From positions 1,698,774 through 1,762,773 of the forward strand of contig CM035355.1 in NCBI GenBank assembly GCA_020137815.1: a DNA stretch of 64,000 bases, written 5' to 3'. Made by a program: the position numbers and the translations under genes. The notes beneath the pieces are model-generated. The model did not search any database. It was not told the origin of the DNA and saw nothing but the letters and a program-made list of their open reading frames with translations. Source of the stretch: Hormiphora californensis. Taxonomy: Eukaryota; Ctenophora; Tentaculata; Cydippida; Pleurobrachiidae. Shown here piece after piece: positions 11,502 to 23,372 of the stretch (its first letter is position 1; each line of letters opens with the position of its first letter).

Positions 11502-13303
11502 AGGGATCCCTAAAAAAGTTCAGTACTTAGGGGAGCCACAGGTAATATGGGAAATTTGGTAAAATGGGAAATCGGTGTTTTGAAAAGATTGGCCATGTTA
11601 CAGGCCCATAAATAGTTAATAACTCTTATTAGTGATCTTAGATTAGTTCTGAAACCGTTTATAGCCTTGGTGGGAAGTGTTTTAATGGTACACTAGCACC
11701 CTCGTCATCTTGAAATAAGGAAAGTGAAAAATTAGGCCACTTTTATCATTTGGTACAAACGTCTCTGTTTCCTAGAGAACCTATCGATCGGCTTAGTTTA
11801 TGAGCAAGATATTTATTAGCGATACCTGAAGAGATTAGAGCATCAGAATGAACGTGTCTAATTATAATTAGCTAATTATAGAAACTCATGATTTTGGTAT
11901 AATGGGATACTTTTATTTTACTGAAATGGGATACCCCATTTTACCAAAATTTCACTATCCCATTTTTCCAAAACATGTTTTGGAAAAATGGGATAGTGAA
12001 ATTTTGGCTGTTTAAACGGCCATTTCAAACGCAAATTTCTCAGAACTAACTTTACGATTATTAATAAAGCCTATTTTTGCTCGTAACTCGAAAAAAAACT
12101 TGTATTCTCTGAAAAAAATACACCGAGTAACAACTGCAGAATACGACTACACGTGTGGGTATAATTATTCAATTCTCATTGATCTAATCTTCTATTATAG
12201 ACACCAAAAGGTTTCTGGTATCCGTGTAGCTTTCTTAGTTTAGCAAAATTACTAAATATTATCCACATTTATGTCCCCAATTCTTTAGCAATTTTTAGAG
12301 AATTTTAAAATTTTGGACCTGTCTGGAATTATATACAGGTAGCACCGCGCTAGGAAATGAACCTGTTCACGCTTTTACCCCTTCTGTTGAAATTAGTAGT
12401 GTTAAATGAGGCTTTAACCACCCGTTGGTGAATAAATTAGATAGATTGTTTCTAACTTTTCATGATTTCACGGCTGTCGGCTATAGCGTGAGTCTTCAGA
12501 CCACCTACTAATAAATAAACAAAACTTAAATACCATCACAAACTAGTTTAATCCAAGCAAAGTGCAATAAAGTTACCATATTCTGACGAAAAAATAATTT
12601 TGATAAAATGGGATACTAATTTTTTGATAAAATGGGATATCCCATTTTCGTTAAAAATGGGTATCCCATTTCACCAAACTAAAATTCCACTGCAAATTTT
12701 CAAGGTAATATGGGATAGTGCCAGATCTCCGTTATGGAGCATTCGTTGGGTTAGTTTTGGTGGTAATGTGTTAGCTTGGTCCAAATCAGACACACCTATG
12801 AAGACGGCGTGACTTTATTGTCATCTGAAAAAAAATTATGGCCAAAAGTTGTTAGGTATCCCATATTACCTGTGGCTCCCCTACACAGCGTTTACACAGT
12901 CTTTACACAGTCGTTACACCCAGAGCGGCGCGTGCTGCGCACAGCGGCTTTTTCCAAGAAAATATTGGATTGTGTGCTGCACAATTGAGAGAATTGAGCG
13001 CCGCGGCGAAAAAAGTTTCCATAAACGCTGCAAATCGAGTGCAAAAGACGCAGTCGTTACACCCAGAGCGGCGCGGGCGCTCTGGGTGTAAAGTCCATTT
13101 TTATTCAACTGTTCACCCCTCAACTCGTGCGCGTGCGATATTTTAATTTACGCTGCGCGCGCTACACGTTAACATGTGATAAACGCGCAAAACAATTCCG
13201 CGCACGACTTTGGGGGGTGAATAGTTAAAAAAAAATGGAGTATAACGACTGTGTAAAGACTGTGTAAACTCTGTGTAAATACTGAACTTTTTTAGGGATC
13301 CCT
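11502..13303. mobile_element. Palindromic element split by a younger insertion
   Basis: The ends are AGGGATCCCTAAAAAAG (11502 on) and its complement ending at 13303. Inside, the left arm continues across the younger element with TTACACAG and CAGTCTTTACACAGTCGTTA, mirrored by the right arm at about 13235-13290. Removing 11530-12881 plus one TA gives an element of about 450 bp. A repeat of CAGTCGTTACACCCAGAG within it (about 12908 and 13048) shows a further internal duplication or insertion. No coding sequence is seen. Confidence 0.75.
11530..12881. mobile_element. 1.35-kb TA-flanked element nested in the palindromic element
   Basis: Perfect 23-bp terminal inverted repeats at 11530-11552 (GGGGAGCCACAGG...) and 12859-12881, with TA at 11528-11529 and 12882-12883. 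Inside, the phrase TGGGATA / TATCCCA recurs many times in both orientations, including a long hairpin at about 11943-12006. There is no transposase frame, so it is non-autonomous. The TA duplication fits the Tc1/mariner-like group, but I cannot name the family. Confidence 0.88.
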
Positions 13304-13509
13304 AAGGGGAAATCCTGAATTTCCAGGAATCTCAGGTCAAGTCGTTTGAAACGCACTTTAAGCTCTTTCTAGCCTGCTGCATTTTTTTTCGCGAGATTTC
13401 CGATTTCCCGTCGGCAATTTTGGCCAGCGTTAAAATCTGGGTGTTTCGTGAGTGCTGACAAACGATTTTTTATGGTTAGGGCTAAAGTAGGGTTAGGGTT
13501 GGGGTTAGG
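13304..13509. other. Short spacer with telomere-like motif
   Basis: Contains about four imperfect TTAGGG-like units at roughly 13476-13508 (AGGGTTAGGGTTGGGGTTAGG). This is too few to indicate a chromosome end; it is probably an interstitial fragment. Confidence 0.4.
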
Positions 13510-13890
13510 CCTTGACATTTCCTACCAGATCAGTTTTGAATTAGCCCGACTTGGAAAAAAGGCAGAGATCCCTACATGCCCCACAAACACCCAGAAATCG
13601 GTACAGACGAAGCACCACAACTCGTTTTCAAGTAGAGCGACCCGGTTATGGAATACCGTCCCCAGCGAAGTGAACTCAGCGGAAGATTTGGACTCATTCA
13701 AGATACTTCTGGGGAAATGACTAAAGAGATTCCCGGATCGTCCCCCGGTACTCTGATACCAAAAACAGAACAACAATTCAATATTGGACTGGATACGGAA
13801 TGTTTCCAGGGAGGGGGAGGCTCTGTAAGGAACTGACACCAGTGTAGGATCTACACAAAGACAATACCAAGATACCAAGAGCCAAAACGG
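13510..13890 (+). pseudogene. LINE ORF2 C-terminal fragment
   Basis: The plus frame contains RATRLWNTVPSEVNS and later FPDRPPV and NNNSILDW, interrupted by stops. The LWN.LP...SFK..L motif is the C-terminal block of LINE ORF2 proteins. It ends in an irregular CAAGATACCAAGA tail. It is a 5'-truncated, decayed insertion. Confidence 0.65.
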
Positions 13891-13904
13891 TTGAGTGGTT
13901 TAGC

Positions 13905-14145
13905 GGTTAGAGCCCTACCATGTAACGTGAAGACGGCAGAAGACCTAGCCTCATTCAAATTCCTTCTTGGCAAATGGCTGGAGAGATTCCCAGACCGACC
14001 CCCGGTGACTGGATACACTCGATAGAACAACAATTCGATACTTGACTGGGAACGAATAGCTTCCAGGGAGGGGGAGGCTCTATGAGGAGCTGACACCTGT
14101 GCAGTATCTGCACAAAGAGGATTACAAGATTACAAGATTACAAGA
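13905..14145 (+). pseudogene. Second LINE 3' fragment, same family
   Basis: Repeats the motif order of the previous fragment (AEDLASFKFLLGKW, ERFPDRPPV, NNNSILDW) and ends in (GATTACAA)n. Its 5' part, TGGTTTAGCGGTTAGAGC near 13896-13915, looks a little like a tRNA A box. A SINE with a LINE-derived tail is therefore possible, but I see no B box. Confidence 0.55.
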
Positions 14146-14501
14146 GCCATTTTAGTGAATCAACTTTTTTGGAAGCGTGCACCTGTAAACAGGCCACGAA
14201 ACACCCAGATCGTAACGGCGCCCGGCAATTTGTCAAAAAAACGCTGCCTTATCCCGTGTGGCGCAGAACGGGGGGCCAGCTAAGTGGCGTTTGCCAACTT
14301 TTTTATCCGACTCATCATTCGCTGGCGCTATTGTTCTTTATTGGCATGGGCAACATGTGTTTTTGACCGATATGACGTCCATCATCAATAAATGTTCACC
14401 CTCTGGGTTTCGTGAGATTTCAGTTACGGCAATTTTTTCGAAAAATCAATTTCATTTTATTGGCATGTGCAGCAGGCTTTTTTAATAATCCATTTTTAAA
14501 T
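14146..14501. other. No gene seen
   Basis: Short open frames only, with no motif recognised. Confidence 0.5.
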
Positions 14502-14503
14502 TA

Positions 14504-15264
14504 GGGTAAACCGGGGCAATTCGAACATAGTACTGCCCGTCTCTCACCTAGTTAAGCTATCATAATGACGTCATCCTATCTCCAGAAGAAAACTGCTCGT
14601 TCGAGCCTGCCCGTTACCACTAAATAGGCTCTAGATCCGGTTTAAGTTGGTCAATTTCCGATTTGAAAAAACCAGCTGAAAGCTAATAATATCAGCTTTC
14701 AGATGGTATAAAAATTATTTAAATATTCGCATGTTTTCATTCCAAATTCTGGTAAATTAAGATTACCGGGGCAATTCGAACAACCGGGGCAATTCGAACA
14801 TGGGCAATTTGGTTAACACACCGGGGCAATTTGGTTAACTCCCGGGCCAATGATGTGCAGTTCTTTGTACCACGTGATCACACGTGATACCGGGGCAATT
14901 CGAACAAGAACGACCAGTGTGTAGATTGCGTGTAGATTACATTGTTCGAATTGCCCCCACCTCTAACAACACCAGGCGGGAATCTTCTTCTGGTGTTGTG
15001 AGGACGTTCACGTGACTCCCACGTGACGAAATAAAGCACTCCTATTGGTGTTGTCCGAATTGCCCCGGTACCATTTTTTCCGACCAAAATTTTTAAATTA
15101 GTTATTTAGTTAAGTAAATGATGGTCCCTAGAGTTGAAATTTATCTTATTTGAAAGATAAAATAATGAACTTTAATCCTATATAATTTTTTTCATTGTAT
15201 CTTTTTTTAAATGGGAGTGAGAACCGATTAAGTAAAAAGTTAACCATTTTGCCCCGGTTTACCC
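14504..15264. mobile_element. 0.76-kb TA-flanked element with reiterated terminal motif
   Basis: The terminal inverted repeats are GGGTAAACCGGGGCAA (14504 on) and its complement ending at 15264, with TA at 14502-14503 and 15265-15266. The phrase CCGGGGCAATTCGAAC or a close variant occurs at least five times forward (about 14510, 14766, 14783, 14821, 14889). It occurs inverted near 14943 and 15055 and at the end. There is no coding sequence, so it is non-autonomous. The design matches the elements at 11530 and 47279, but the sequences are unrelated. Confidence 0.87.
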
Positions 15265-15266
15265 TA

Positions 15267-16340
15267 CTGGTCAGTTCTCATCCGGCATCCCTTGAGCAGA
15301 GTCGATTTCTGAGCTATCTTCGGCTCCTGAAGAGTTACATTTTACAAGATTTAGAATATTTTTCGTGGTTTGAAAGACATTCCGATCGCAACCGGGTCTT
15401 TACCTAATGAGCCATCAGGAACCCAAGATATGATTGATCAAGCGAAAGAGGGGGTTTGAAATGGATTTACAGGGGACTACATGGTTTGTGGCTATTCTCA
15501 TACCTCTCTGGGGTCACCCGTAGTTGGTCGACTATGGTCTCCAGAGGATACAATTGGCAGAAAGGGAACTGTCACCTGTGAATTATTGCATTCTAAATCT
15601 CAAGAATTACAAATGGGTTTGTAGCAGGTTAAAACTATACCGATTTCTCCCTGAGGACCCACTACCCACTCCCCACAAACCACACACGGTGTCCTGGAAG
15701 GAGGTTATACCTCCTTCCAGGACACCGTGCACAGTAATAGTGTATTATGTTCTTATATTAGTACTAAGGCCAGCTGGAGTGTTGTGTGTTTTTGTAACGC
15801 CTCCTTTTAATGTCGGATTTTTTTGAAGTTGTCACCCCCTTTTCATCCACAGCGTCGTATTTGCGCATGACAGCCCCCACTTGCTCTCAATTTTCGGCAA
15901 GAAGCCGCATATCATCGGAAAAACATAATTTTGAGAGTCCAATGTCCAATGATATTTTCCCTCAATGTTCTGTTTGGGAGTGGGCCTGAGGTGATAAATG
16001 TTTATTTTAGTTAGACTCACTAAGAGAAGACCTGTTGTGTAATGCTGAAACTATATATTTTGTAAACTTGTAAACATACAACCGTGGTAAGAGAGGGTCG
16101 TTCAAAGCAACACCGTCCCGGGTATTCCTGAGATTCGGGGGGATGGGGGCGGGGATGCCCGAATTCCATAATCCATTTCTTCATGCTGACTACTATCCCA
16201 TCTAATCCCCTAACTAATCATGAAGAAATGAAATTTGGGCAGTTGTCCATTTTTTTGTAGAAAGTCATTCAACACATGTTTAGTGTGTTTCTATTGTGTA
16301 GCACTTTGCTGTCTACTGTGTGTCAACCTAGTAAGCAAAC
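15267..16340. other. Intergenic, upstream of the MRTF gene
   Basis: No gene recognised. It contains the perfect hairpin at 15685-15729. The last 25 bases before 16357 are pyrimidine-rich and end in CTCTAG, a splice-acceptor-like sequence directly before the MRTF ATG. Confidence 0.5.
15685..15729. repeat. Perfect 21-bp inverted repeat with a three-base loop
   Basis: Arms 15685-15705 and 15709-15729 are exact complements around TAT. The loop is too tight for a usual microRNA precursor, so it is better seen as a cruciform or foldback sequence. Confidence 0.85.
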
Positions 16341-16358
16341 CCTCCCCCCTCTCTAGCT

Positions 16359-17427
16359 ATGGACGGTTGGTCCTATTTGGATCAAGGTGCCGGCAGCAGC
16401 TCATTTCTTGTTACGGACATGGACACGACGAACCCTCCCCGAATGATGGCGTCTGATGATATCAAAATGGATTGTTTCCAGACTGGACAGCCTGCCTTCT
16501 ATACCGAGAAACCCCTGTCTCCTGAGGTTGAAGTGGTAAGTAGTGGATACCACATCTTGATAAGACGGTGACACACACAACTTGTGTGGCTGGTTAGAGA
16601 GGGGGATAGTGCTCCTTTATAGATTACCATATAGAGGGTAATTATACCAAAACCACCACAGAAAACGTTTCTCTCTCTCCCCCCTCCCTACAATCTTTCT
16701 GAGAGACAGGAAAAGAATTTTTACTGCTCATGTTGATTTATACAAAACTTCATTAAACTGTTAAAACGTGTAATAGCTCTTATAGCATTCATTCAACAAC
16801 ATGTTGTGTAAGATACATTTTCTAACTTTCTCTCTCTTTCTCTCTTTCTCCTCTATTATCTCTCTCTCTCTCTCTCTCTCTATCTTCTCTCTCTCTCTTT
16901 CTCGCTCTCTCTTTCTCTCTATCTCTCTCTCTCCTCCTTCCCTCTCTTTACCTCTCACCTCTCTCTCCCTCCCCCTCTCTTTACCTCTCACTATACTATC
17001 ACTCTGTTTATCACACCCCTTCGTTGCACACATGTCTCCATCTTCCTCGACCTCTCTGCTGTTTTTCTCTAACATCTCTTGCCCATCCCTTGTGTATACA
17101 GCTCAGCTCTCTCTGCAACTTATCCTCCTATCTCTCCAACTTATCCCCTATCTCTCTCTCCACCATCTGATCTTCCTATCTCTCTCCCATCTTATCCTCC
17201 TATCCTCTCGTTTTCAATGTATACACCTTGCTCTCCATTACACAGGGTATGTAGTAGTAGGAGAGCATTGATAGAATAGAGTGAGAGCCACTACTAAATT
17301 ATGAATGGAGTTCTCAAGAAGAGAAAACATCCAGAAGCAAATCTTTAAAACATTAGTAGCGGTTCATGATATGCTTCAATAAAACAATTTCTCTCTCCCT
17401 TTCTCTCTCTCTTTCTCTCTCTCTCTA

Positions 17428-17499
<72 letters not shown>

Positions 17500-17515
17500 T
17501 TCTCTTTCTCTCTCT

Positions 17516-17583
<68 letters not shown>

Positions 17584-18209
17584 TCCCTGGTGCTGATAAC
17601 AAGAAACCCTAAACTTCTCACCCTCCTTATGTTTGTTACACACTTTAGTTTGTGACATTGTGACACCCTGTGATTTTAACCGCTCTAAAAGGACCTCCCT
17701 TACCTAAAAGGAATGGCCTGCTTTTCAGTGAAAAAGTGCTAGTTAAAAGTTATGTACACAGTAGAAAGATATGGTAGTAGAAGTTTATACTTCACTGGCA
17801 GTCTACTGCAGCACTATTCTCCTACTCAAGAATATACTTGTCTCCATAATGCTATATTTCCCTAATTTCTATGCTTCTTTGTTGTCGCTAGATGTATGCT
17901 CAGTGTTCCTCAACATTTAATAGTTGTGTAGCAAGTAAACAGATCCAAAACATGGTTTATTTTCTGAGGGACCACTAAATAAACTTTTTTACTTTTGCCT
18001 TTTGGGACATTTGAATACCCCAGATCAGTCTAGACCCTGCCATTATGAGGCAGGAAGTCAACATTCCGGGAAAATTTTAATTTTACGTTATCTCTCCCCC
18101 TCTTCCTATCTTATTTATTTCTGTGTGGTGCACACTCAACGTTGAATGAAGGTAAAGGGACCCAGCCAGTGATTTGACCGAATTGGGAATGACAGACTGA
18201 GACGTACCG

Positions 18210-18291
<82 letters not shown>

Positions 18292-19280
18292 TCCTCTCTC
18301 TCTATTTCTCTTTCTCTCTCCCTCTCTCTCTCTATCTCTCTCTTTCTCTCTCTCCCCCTCTCTCTCTCCCCCTCTCTCGTTCTCTCTCTCGGATAATTCA
18401 GCGTGAACCAAAGGGAGGAGGTATTACAGTATACACGGTCACTGACTGACCCCCTAATACCAGAAGTAAATGATAGCGTCATGATATAGGACATAGAATA
18501 TAGATTGTTAGTTGGACAATCATGGACATAGCTAGCATCATGTATTATTCCGCAAGCAGAATAAATATACAGCGGGGCCCCGATTTAACGGGATACCCGA
18601 TATATCGGGGTCTGAGTCGGACCGTTCGACTGTATATGTGTGAATATATTCAACATATATATCGCATTAGGACTCTGCAGCTGTAGCACACATAACTTCA
18701 TTCCTATATACCCTTTATATTATCCCTGTTAGTATTCCTGTTTCAAGCTTCCTCTCTTGATATATATTGCGTTTATTATAAACTACCATTCTGAGGAACA
18801 AACTCGATTCGATTTAAATTTGATAAAACGCGTTATTTCTCATACCTGCTTCCTCACCTAGGGTCGCATATCTCCCTCCTACGCTAAACAGGAGCTACAG
18901 CGTAAATTGATGAGCCGGAGAAGTATGGGAGAACTGCGGCAACAGAACCTCACTTCAGGTATGAGTTGGTATCACAATTTGGATCACCCTTCACACCCTC
19001 CCCCAACCCAGTTCACATCCTGGGTCCCACTCTCAATCACAATTCACACCCCTCCCCGTTCCCCACCCTCCCCACCCTGGATCGCGCTTGTCGAGATGTC
19101 GGATTATAATTCTACCGAGGAAGAGATCCCTCCCCCCCCGTATTGACCCACTACAGACGTAGGAATATCACAACTCGTCGCGTGAATATATATATGCAAA
19201 TTTGACACTGAAGTGTGTCGGCTTCGTGGACAGGAAAGCGATTGGGAAGAGAGACAGGAGTGATAGGGGAGGGAGATAGC

Positions 19281-19311
<31 letters not shown>

Positions 19312-22300
19312 AGTAAGAGAGGCTAGCGAGAGAGAGAGGAGGAAAGAGAAAACATGGAGATGGTAGGGAGAGGAGGTCGTTGCTAATTCCACTGCACGTA
19401 CAACGTCATTTTGTTTGTTTAAGTGTTGTTTTTCTAAACTCAGACTGCAGACTTGTGTTCAGTCAAGTGTTCAGTGTTCAGAGAGACGTGTTGATATGTG
19501 TGTCTCATAACGTCATCACGGAAGACGGAACACTTCTCAACTAGTTGTTCTTGACTAGTTGTCTGTTGTTAGTGACTCGTATAATTAGTAGCTTGATTGT
19601 ATAGGTGTGGACTGTAAACACTTGTGTGTATTTTGTGTGTGTTTGTGTGTAGACAGCAGTCTTCATATGCCAGTCCCATGTATGTAATAATATCTGTATG
19701 TCAGTATGCATGTGTGTATGTTGGTGAAAGTCAGTAAATATACTATTTGCTAAATACCCTTCATGTTCTAAATGCGAAGGGCTTGTCCCTCGTGTTTTTT
19801 GGCTCCTAACCAATTTTATAGTTTCTACCTCACGAAGAGAGACAGAGAGGTGGGGAGAGAGGGAGTCCTCGGAATGGATTCATCTTGACAGTCCCCCCTT
19901 CTGTGTATGGCGGGGTTGAACCTAATATACGTAGCGCGCGCTGCTCTACCAAACTTTAAAGTTGGTATTGACAGCATAGCGCAATGCTCAAACCTGTTTT
20001 CCTTCATCCGTACCGCCAATAATTGTCACCCTCTCCTTGCTGGGGACGGAAGTGTGTCACACACTCAGGAATGTAACGTTAATTATATCCCAGGCCTCAG
20101 TCCGTCAGTACACGACAAGAGAATACAGCTGCAGAGAGCACAGGTAAGGTTATAAGGGAAGAGAAAGAAGGGAGAGATGGGAGAGAGGCAATGAGAGAGG
20201 GAGAGTGAGAGAGGGGTAACTGGGTAACTACTTACGTCATGTTGAACAGAGAGGGAGAGCGAGAGGAAGGCCATTAAGACTAAACTAGTAATAACCGAGA
20301 GTTACCAAGAGAATCACGTTAACCACTCATGTCTCACCCCTAGACTACGGATTTGTTGAATAAGAAGATTCGTTACAGACCATGAGCAGGAGCGGTTAGT
20401 TAGTAACAATATTCTACAATTTGGTGTCTCTGGGAAAAGTAAGTACCTTTAGTGTGATACATATTTCAGATGTCAGATTTGACGTTGATCATGTCTTAAA
20501 CGGTGTAATGTTCGAACAAGGAAATTTATCCTTTCAAACCGTATAAAACAATAAGCCCACCTCAAATCCCTCACCAAATAACGGCTAACAGTGTGTTGAC
20601 AATCAGTCAACACACTGTGTAACCTCCCTCTCTTGTGTAACTGGATAAAGGAAGCTGATATTTTGTCGGTGTTTTGTTACACACTGTGAGGGAAAGTTGA
20701 AACTGAGCACTCACACACACATGTGTATTGTGTGTGTGACATCTCTCTCTCTCTCCCAATGTCTGACCTGTATACCACTCCTGTTCGAACAGTTGACGTT
20801 GATCCTAGTCTGGTCTCAAGACAGCAGAAGTTGGCCCGGGCCAAGCTAGGAGCCAAGCTAAGGAGGGATGAGGATCAAGCAACATTGGACACTAGACAGG
20901 TTCGGTTTGGGGCGTTTGTATTTTGTTGTGTAATATGTAATAGAGCAGAGAGAGAGAGGGGAAGAGTGAGAAAAGAGCGAGTAGGAAGATTACAGAGAGA
21001 ATAAGACGCGTTAACTTCCATAAGCGGTAATTTCATAGGGATCGAGAGCGGTGATTCAAGAGATAATATCATGTAGACCGCAGATTTAAGAGAGATCGTA
21101 GTAGAAGAACTATAAGAGAGAGGACAACTATGTGAGCAGAGTGAGCCATGTAACATATGAGAGACCGAGTTAAGGAAGGGGAAAGTGAGAAGATGAGATG
21201 AGAGGAGACCGATCTAATAGATTTAGATGCATTGTTCCTGGATCCAATAAATTGAAAAGCATAGAAAGACCGAAGGAAATGATATGAAAAGGAAGTGGGA
21301 CGCAATATAAAAGAGTGCGTGCGAGGGCGAGGACAACCTAACAAGTTTATGAGAGACGGCCGGACAAAGAAGAAGATTGGAGGAGAGAGGCGAGAGGGGG
21401 AGTTTTTGAGTCACTAATGAGAAAAAGAAGAGAGACGTGAAGCGCCCCTGAGGGATGCTAGAGATGTTGCCCACCGGGATTGCACCACGAGAATTCATAC
21501 CCATCGAGTATCTGATTGAGCTTGCTTATCTCGACCCTACAGAACACTTTATGAAAAGAGAGAGATCGAGATGCCAGAGACACCCTTCCAAGGAGACCGG
21601 AGAGACTACGAGAGAGGTTAACCGATTTTTTGATGGGCCAAAAGTCGAGGTATGAGAGAAGTGGAAGAATTTGATAGTCGAGGGAGCACATAAGACAGGA
21701 GTTGAGAAGGGGAACGGGAGGCGAATACTCTGCAAAGATGGACCCTCCACCGGACGGGTTGTTAACGAGTAGAGAGAGAAGAGACCTCCGCAATCCACGC
21801 ATGAGCAGAAGATGAAAACGTAAATTATCGATTGGGTGCCCCGTGAAGACCCACACTCAGCTCATCGAGCCATCGCTATGGCAGAGCCCGGCGAGCAACG
21901 GATGCTGAGACTGGTGGGACCATGAAGACCGGGCTTTCAGAGGCTGAGGACATAGAATGGTAAGAGCGCTCCGAGGTGCGAGACAGAAGAATGGAGAAGA
22001 TGCGAGAGCCTACCAAAACACCGCCTTTCGTCAGACGGAGAACACCGAAGAGCCCGACCGACCGACGAATCTGAGAAAATGAGAATGACGCCGAACTATT
22101 TGTTTGAGGCATGAGAGGACAAATCATAAGGATGTGGACTTCTGAAGAAGTAGCGATTGCGAGTGAGAGACGGGCATGTTATGAGCGATGAGAGTTTACT
22201 TACGAGGGTGTCCGCCGGAGAAGAGAAGCAACTCTGGAGAGACGGTTCGAGAGACAACCTGGGGGGGGGGGGGGGATTGGGGGGAGCAACCGGCACTTTG

Positions 22301-23336
22301 GGCCCAGGAGAGACTCATCATTTTCTCATATACGAGCTCGCAGACGAGGATTGCAGAGTATCGAGAGCGAGAACCATGATTTGAGATAGAGCGATCACAT
22401 AGAGTGACGAGAGGTCAGACCCGATCCGATATACGTGTAGGTGCGCTGAGAGGTAGGGTTTGCCGACGCTGCACTAGCACGAGAGAGGAGAGTCGGGAAG
22501 AGCAGAATGATTAGCCAGACGCGAGAGAAGACTGACGACGAGAGAGTGCTTGGAGCGAGATCGAGCTCAGGATCCGACGATGAGTAGCGAGAGAGAGAGA
22601 TGCTCCGAGGCGATGAGGGAGAGACGCCGATGCCTCGCACCAGAGACTGAATCCTGACGGTGACTGAGCGAGCAAACCACTGAGATTACGATTACGGTGA
22701 GCTGACGACGAGAGTCGCACTGATGAGAGAAGATCGCCTGATCGGACGATTACTGAGGACCGTGGAGAGAGAGATGGAGATGAAGCAAGGAGGGAGAGCC
22801 GGCTTTGAACGGTAGAAATGGAGTTTGTTCGCAGCGATCGATGAGGACGCGGGGCCCGAAGAAGGCCGAGGAGCGAGGTAGCAAGTAGAGAGAGGTAGAA
22901 GTAGGAGGGGAGAGCGAGAGAGACGGAGAGAGAGAGGAGAGAGGAGAGAGAGAGAGAGAGAGGAGAGAGAGAGGAAAGGAGCGAGAGAATGTGGGTATGA
23001 GAGAATATTGACAAAGCAGATACCTGCTGCTGTTTAGCCTAATATTTCTCTGTCTCTTACTAACCCAAGATGTCAATGTACTAACTACTCATCGGTTTTT
23101 TCTTTCTCTCTTTAATGTTGGAGGGAGGAAAGAAAAAAAAAAGAGGAGCGAGAGCAAGAGAGAGATAGGAGACGAGAGAGAGCGCTAGATAGATCGCGCA
23201 TCTATCGCGCATAGCAGAGAGAGGTAGCGATGGATAGATAGAGGCGAGGGGATCTAATCTCTTTATATCTCTCTATCTATCGATATATATTATATATAGA
23301 TCAACGCTCGCTCTAGCTTCTCTCTCTCTATCTTCC

Positions 23337-23372
<36 letters not shown>

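Noticed and set aside
13470-13510. Telomere-like TTAGGG units
   Set aside because: Only about four imperfect units, in the middle of repeat debris with genes on one side and a LINE on the other; not a chromosome end.
15685-15729. MicroRNA precursor
   Set aside because: Perfect pairing with a three-base loop and no extended stem; better explained as a foldback palindrome.
20750-20792. ATG at 20759 as a gene start upstream of the RQQKLARAKL exon
   Set aside because: The exon begins at the acceptor at 20792, which restores phase with the preceding RPEL2 exon; the ATG lies in the intron.
16801-23076. Long Ser/Leu or Arg/Glu frames in CT/GA tracts
   Set aside because: They are shadows of dinucleotide repeats in MRTF introns.
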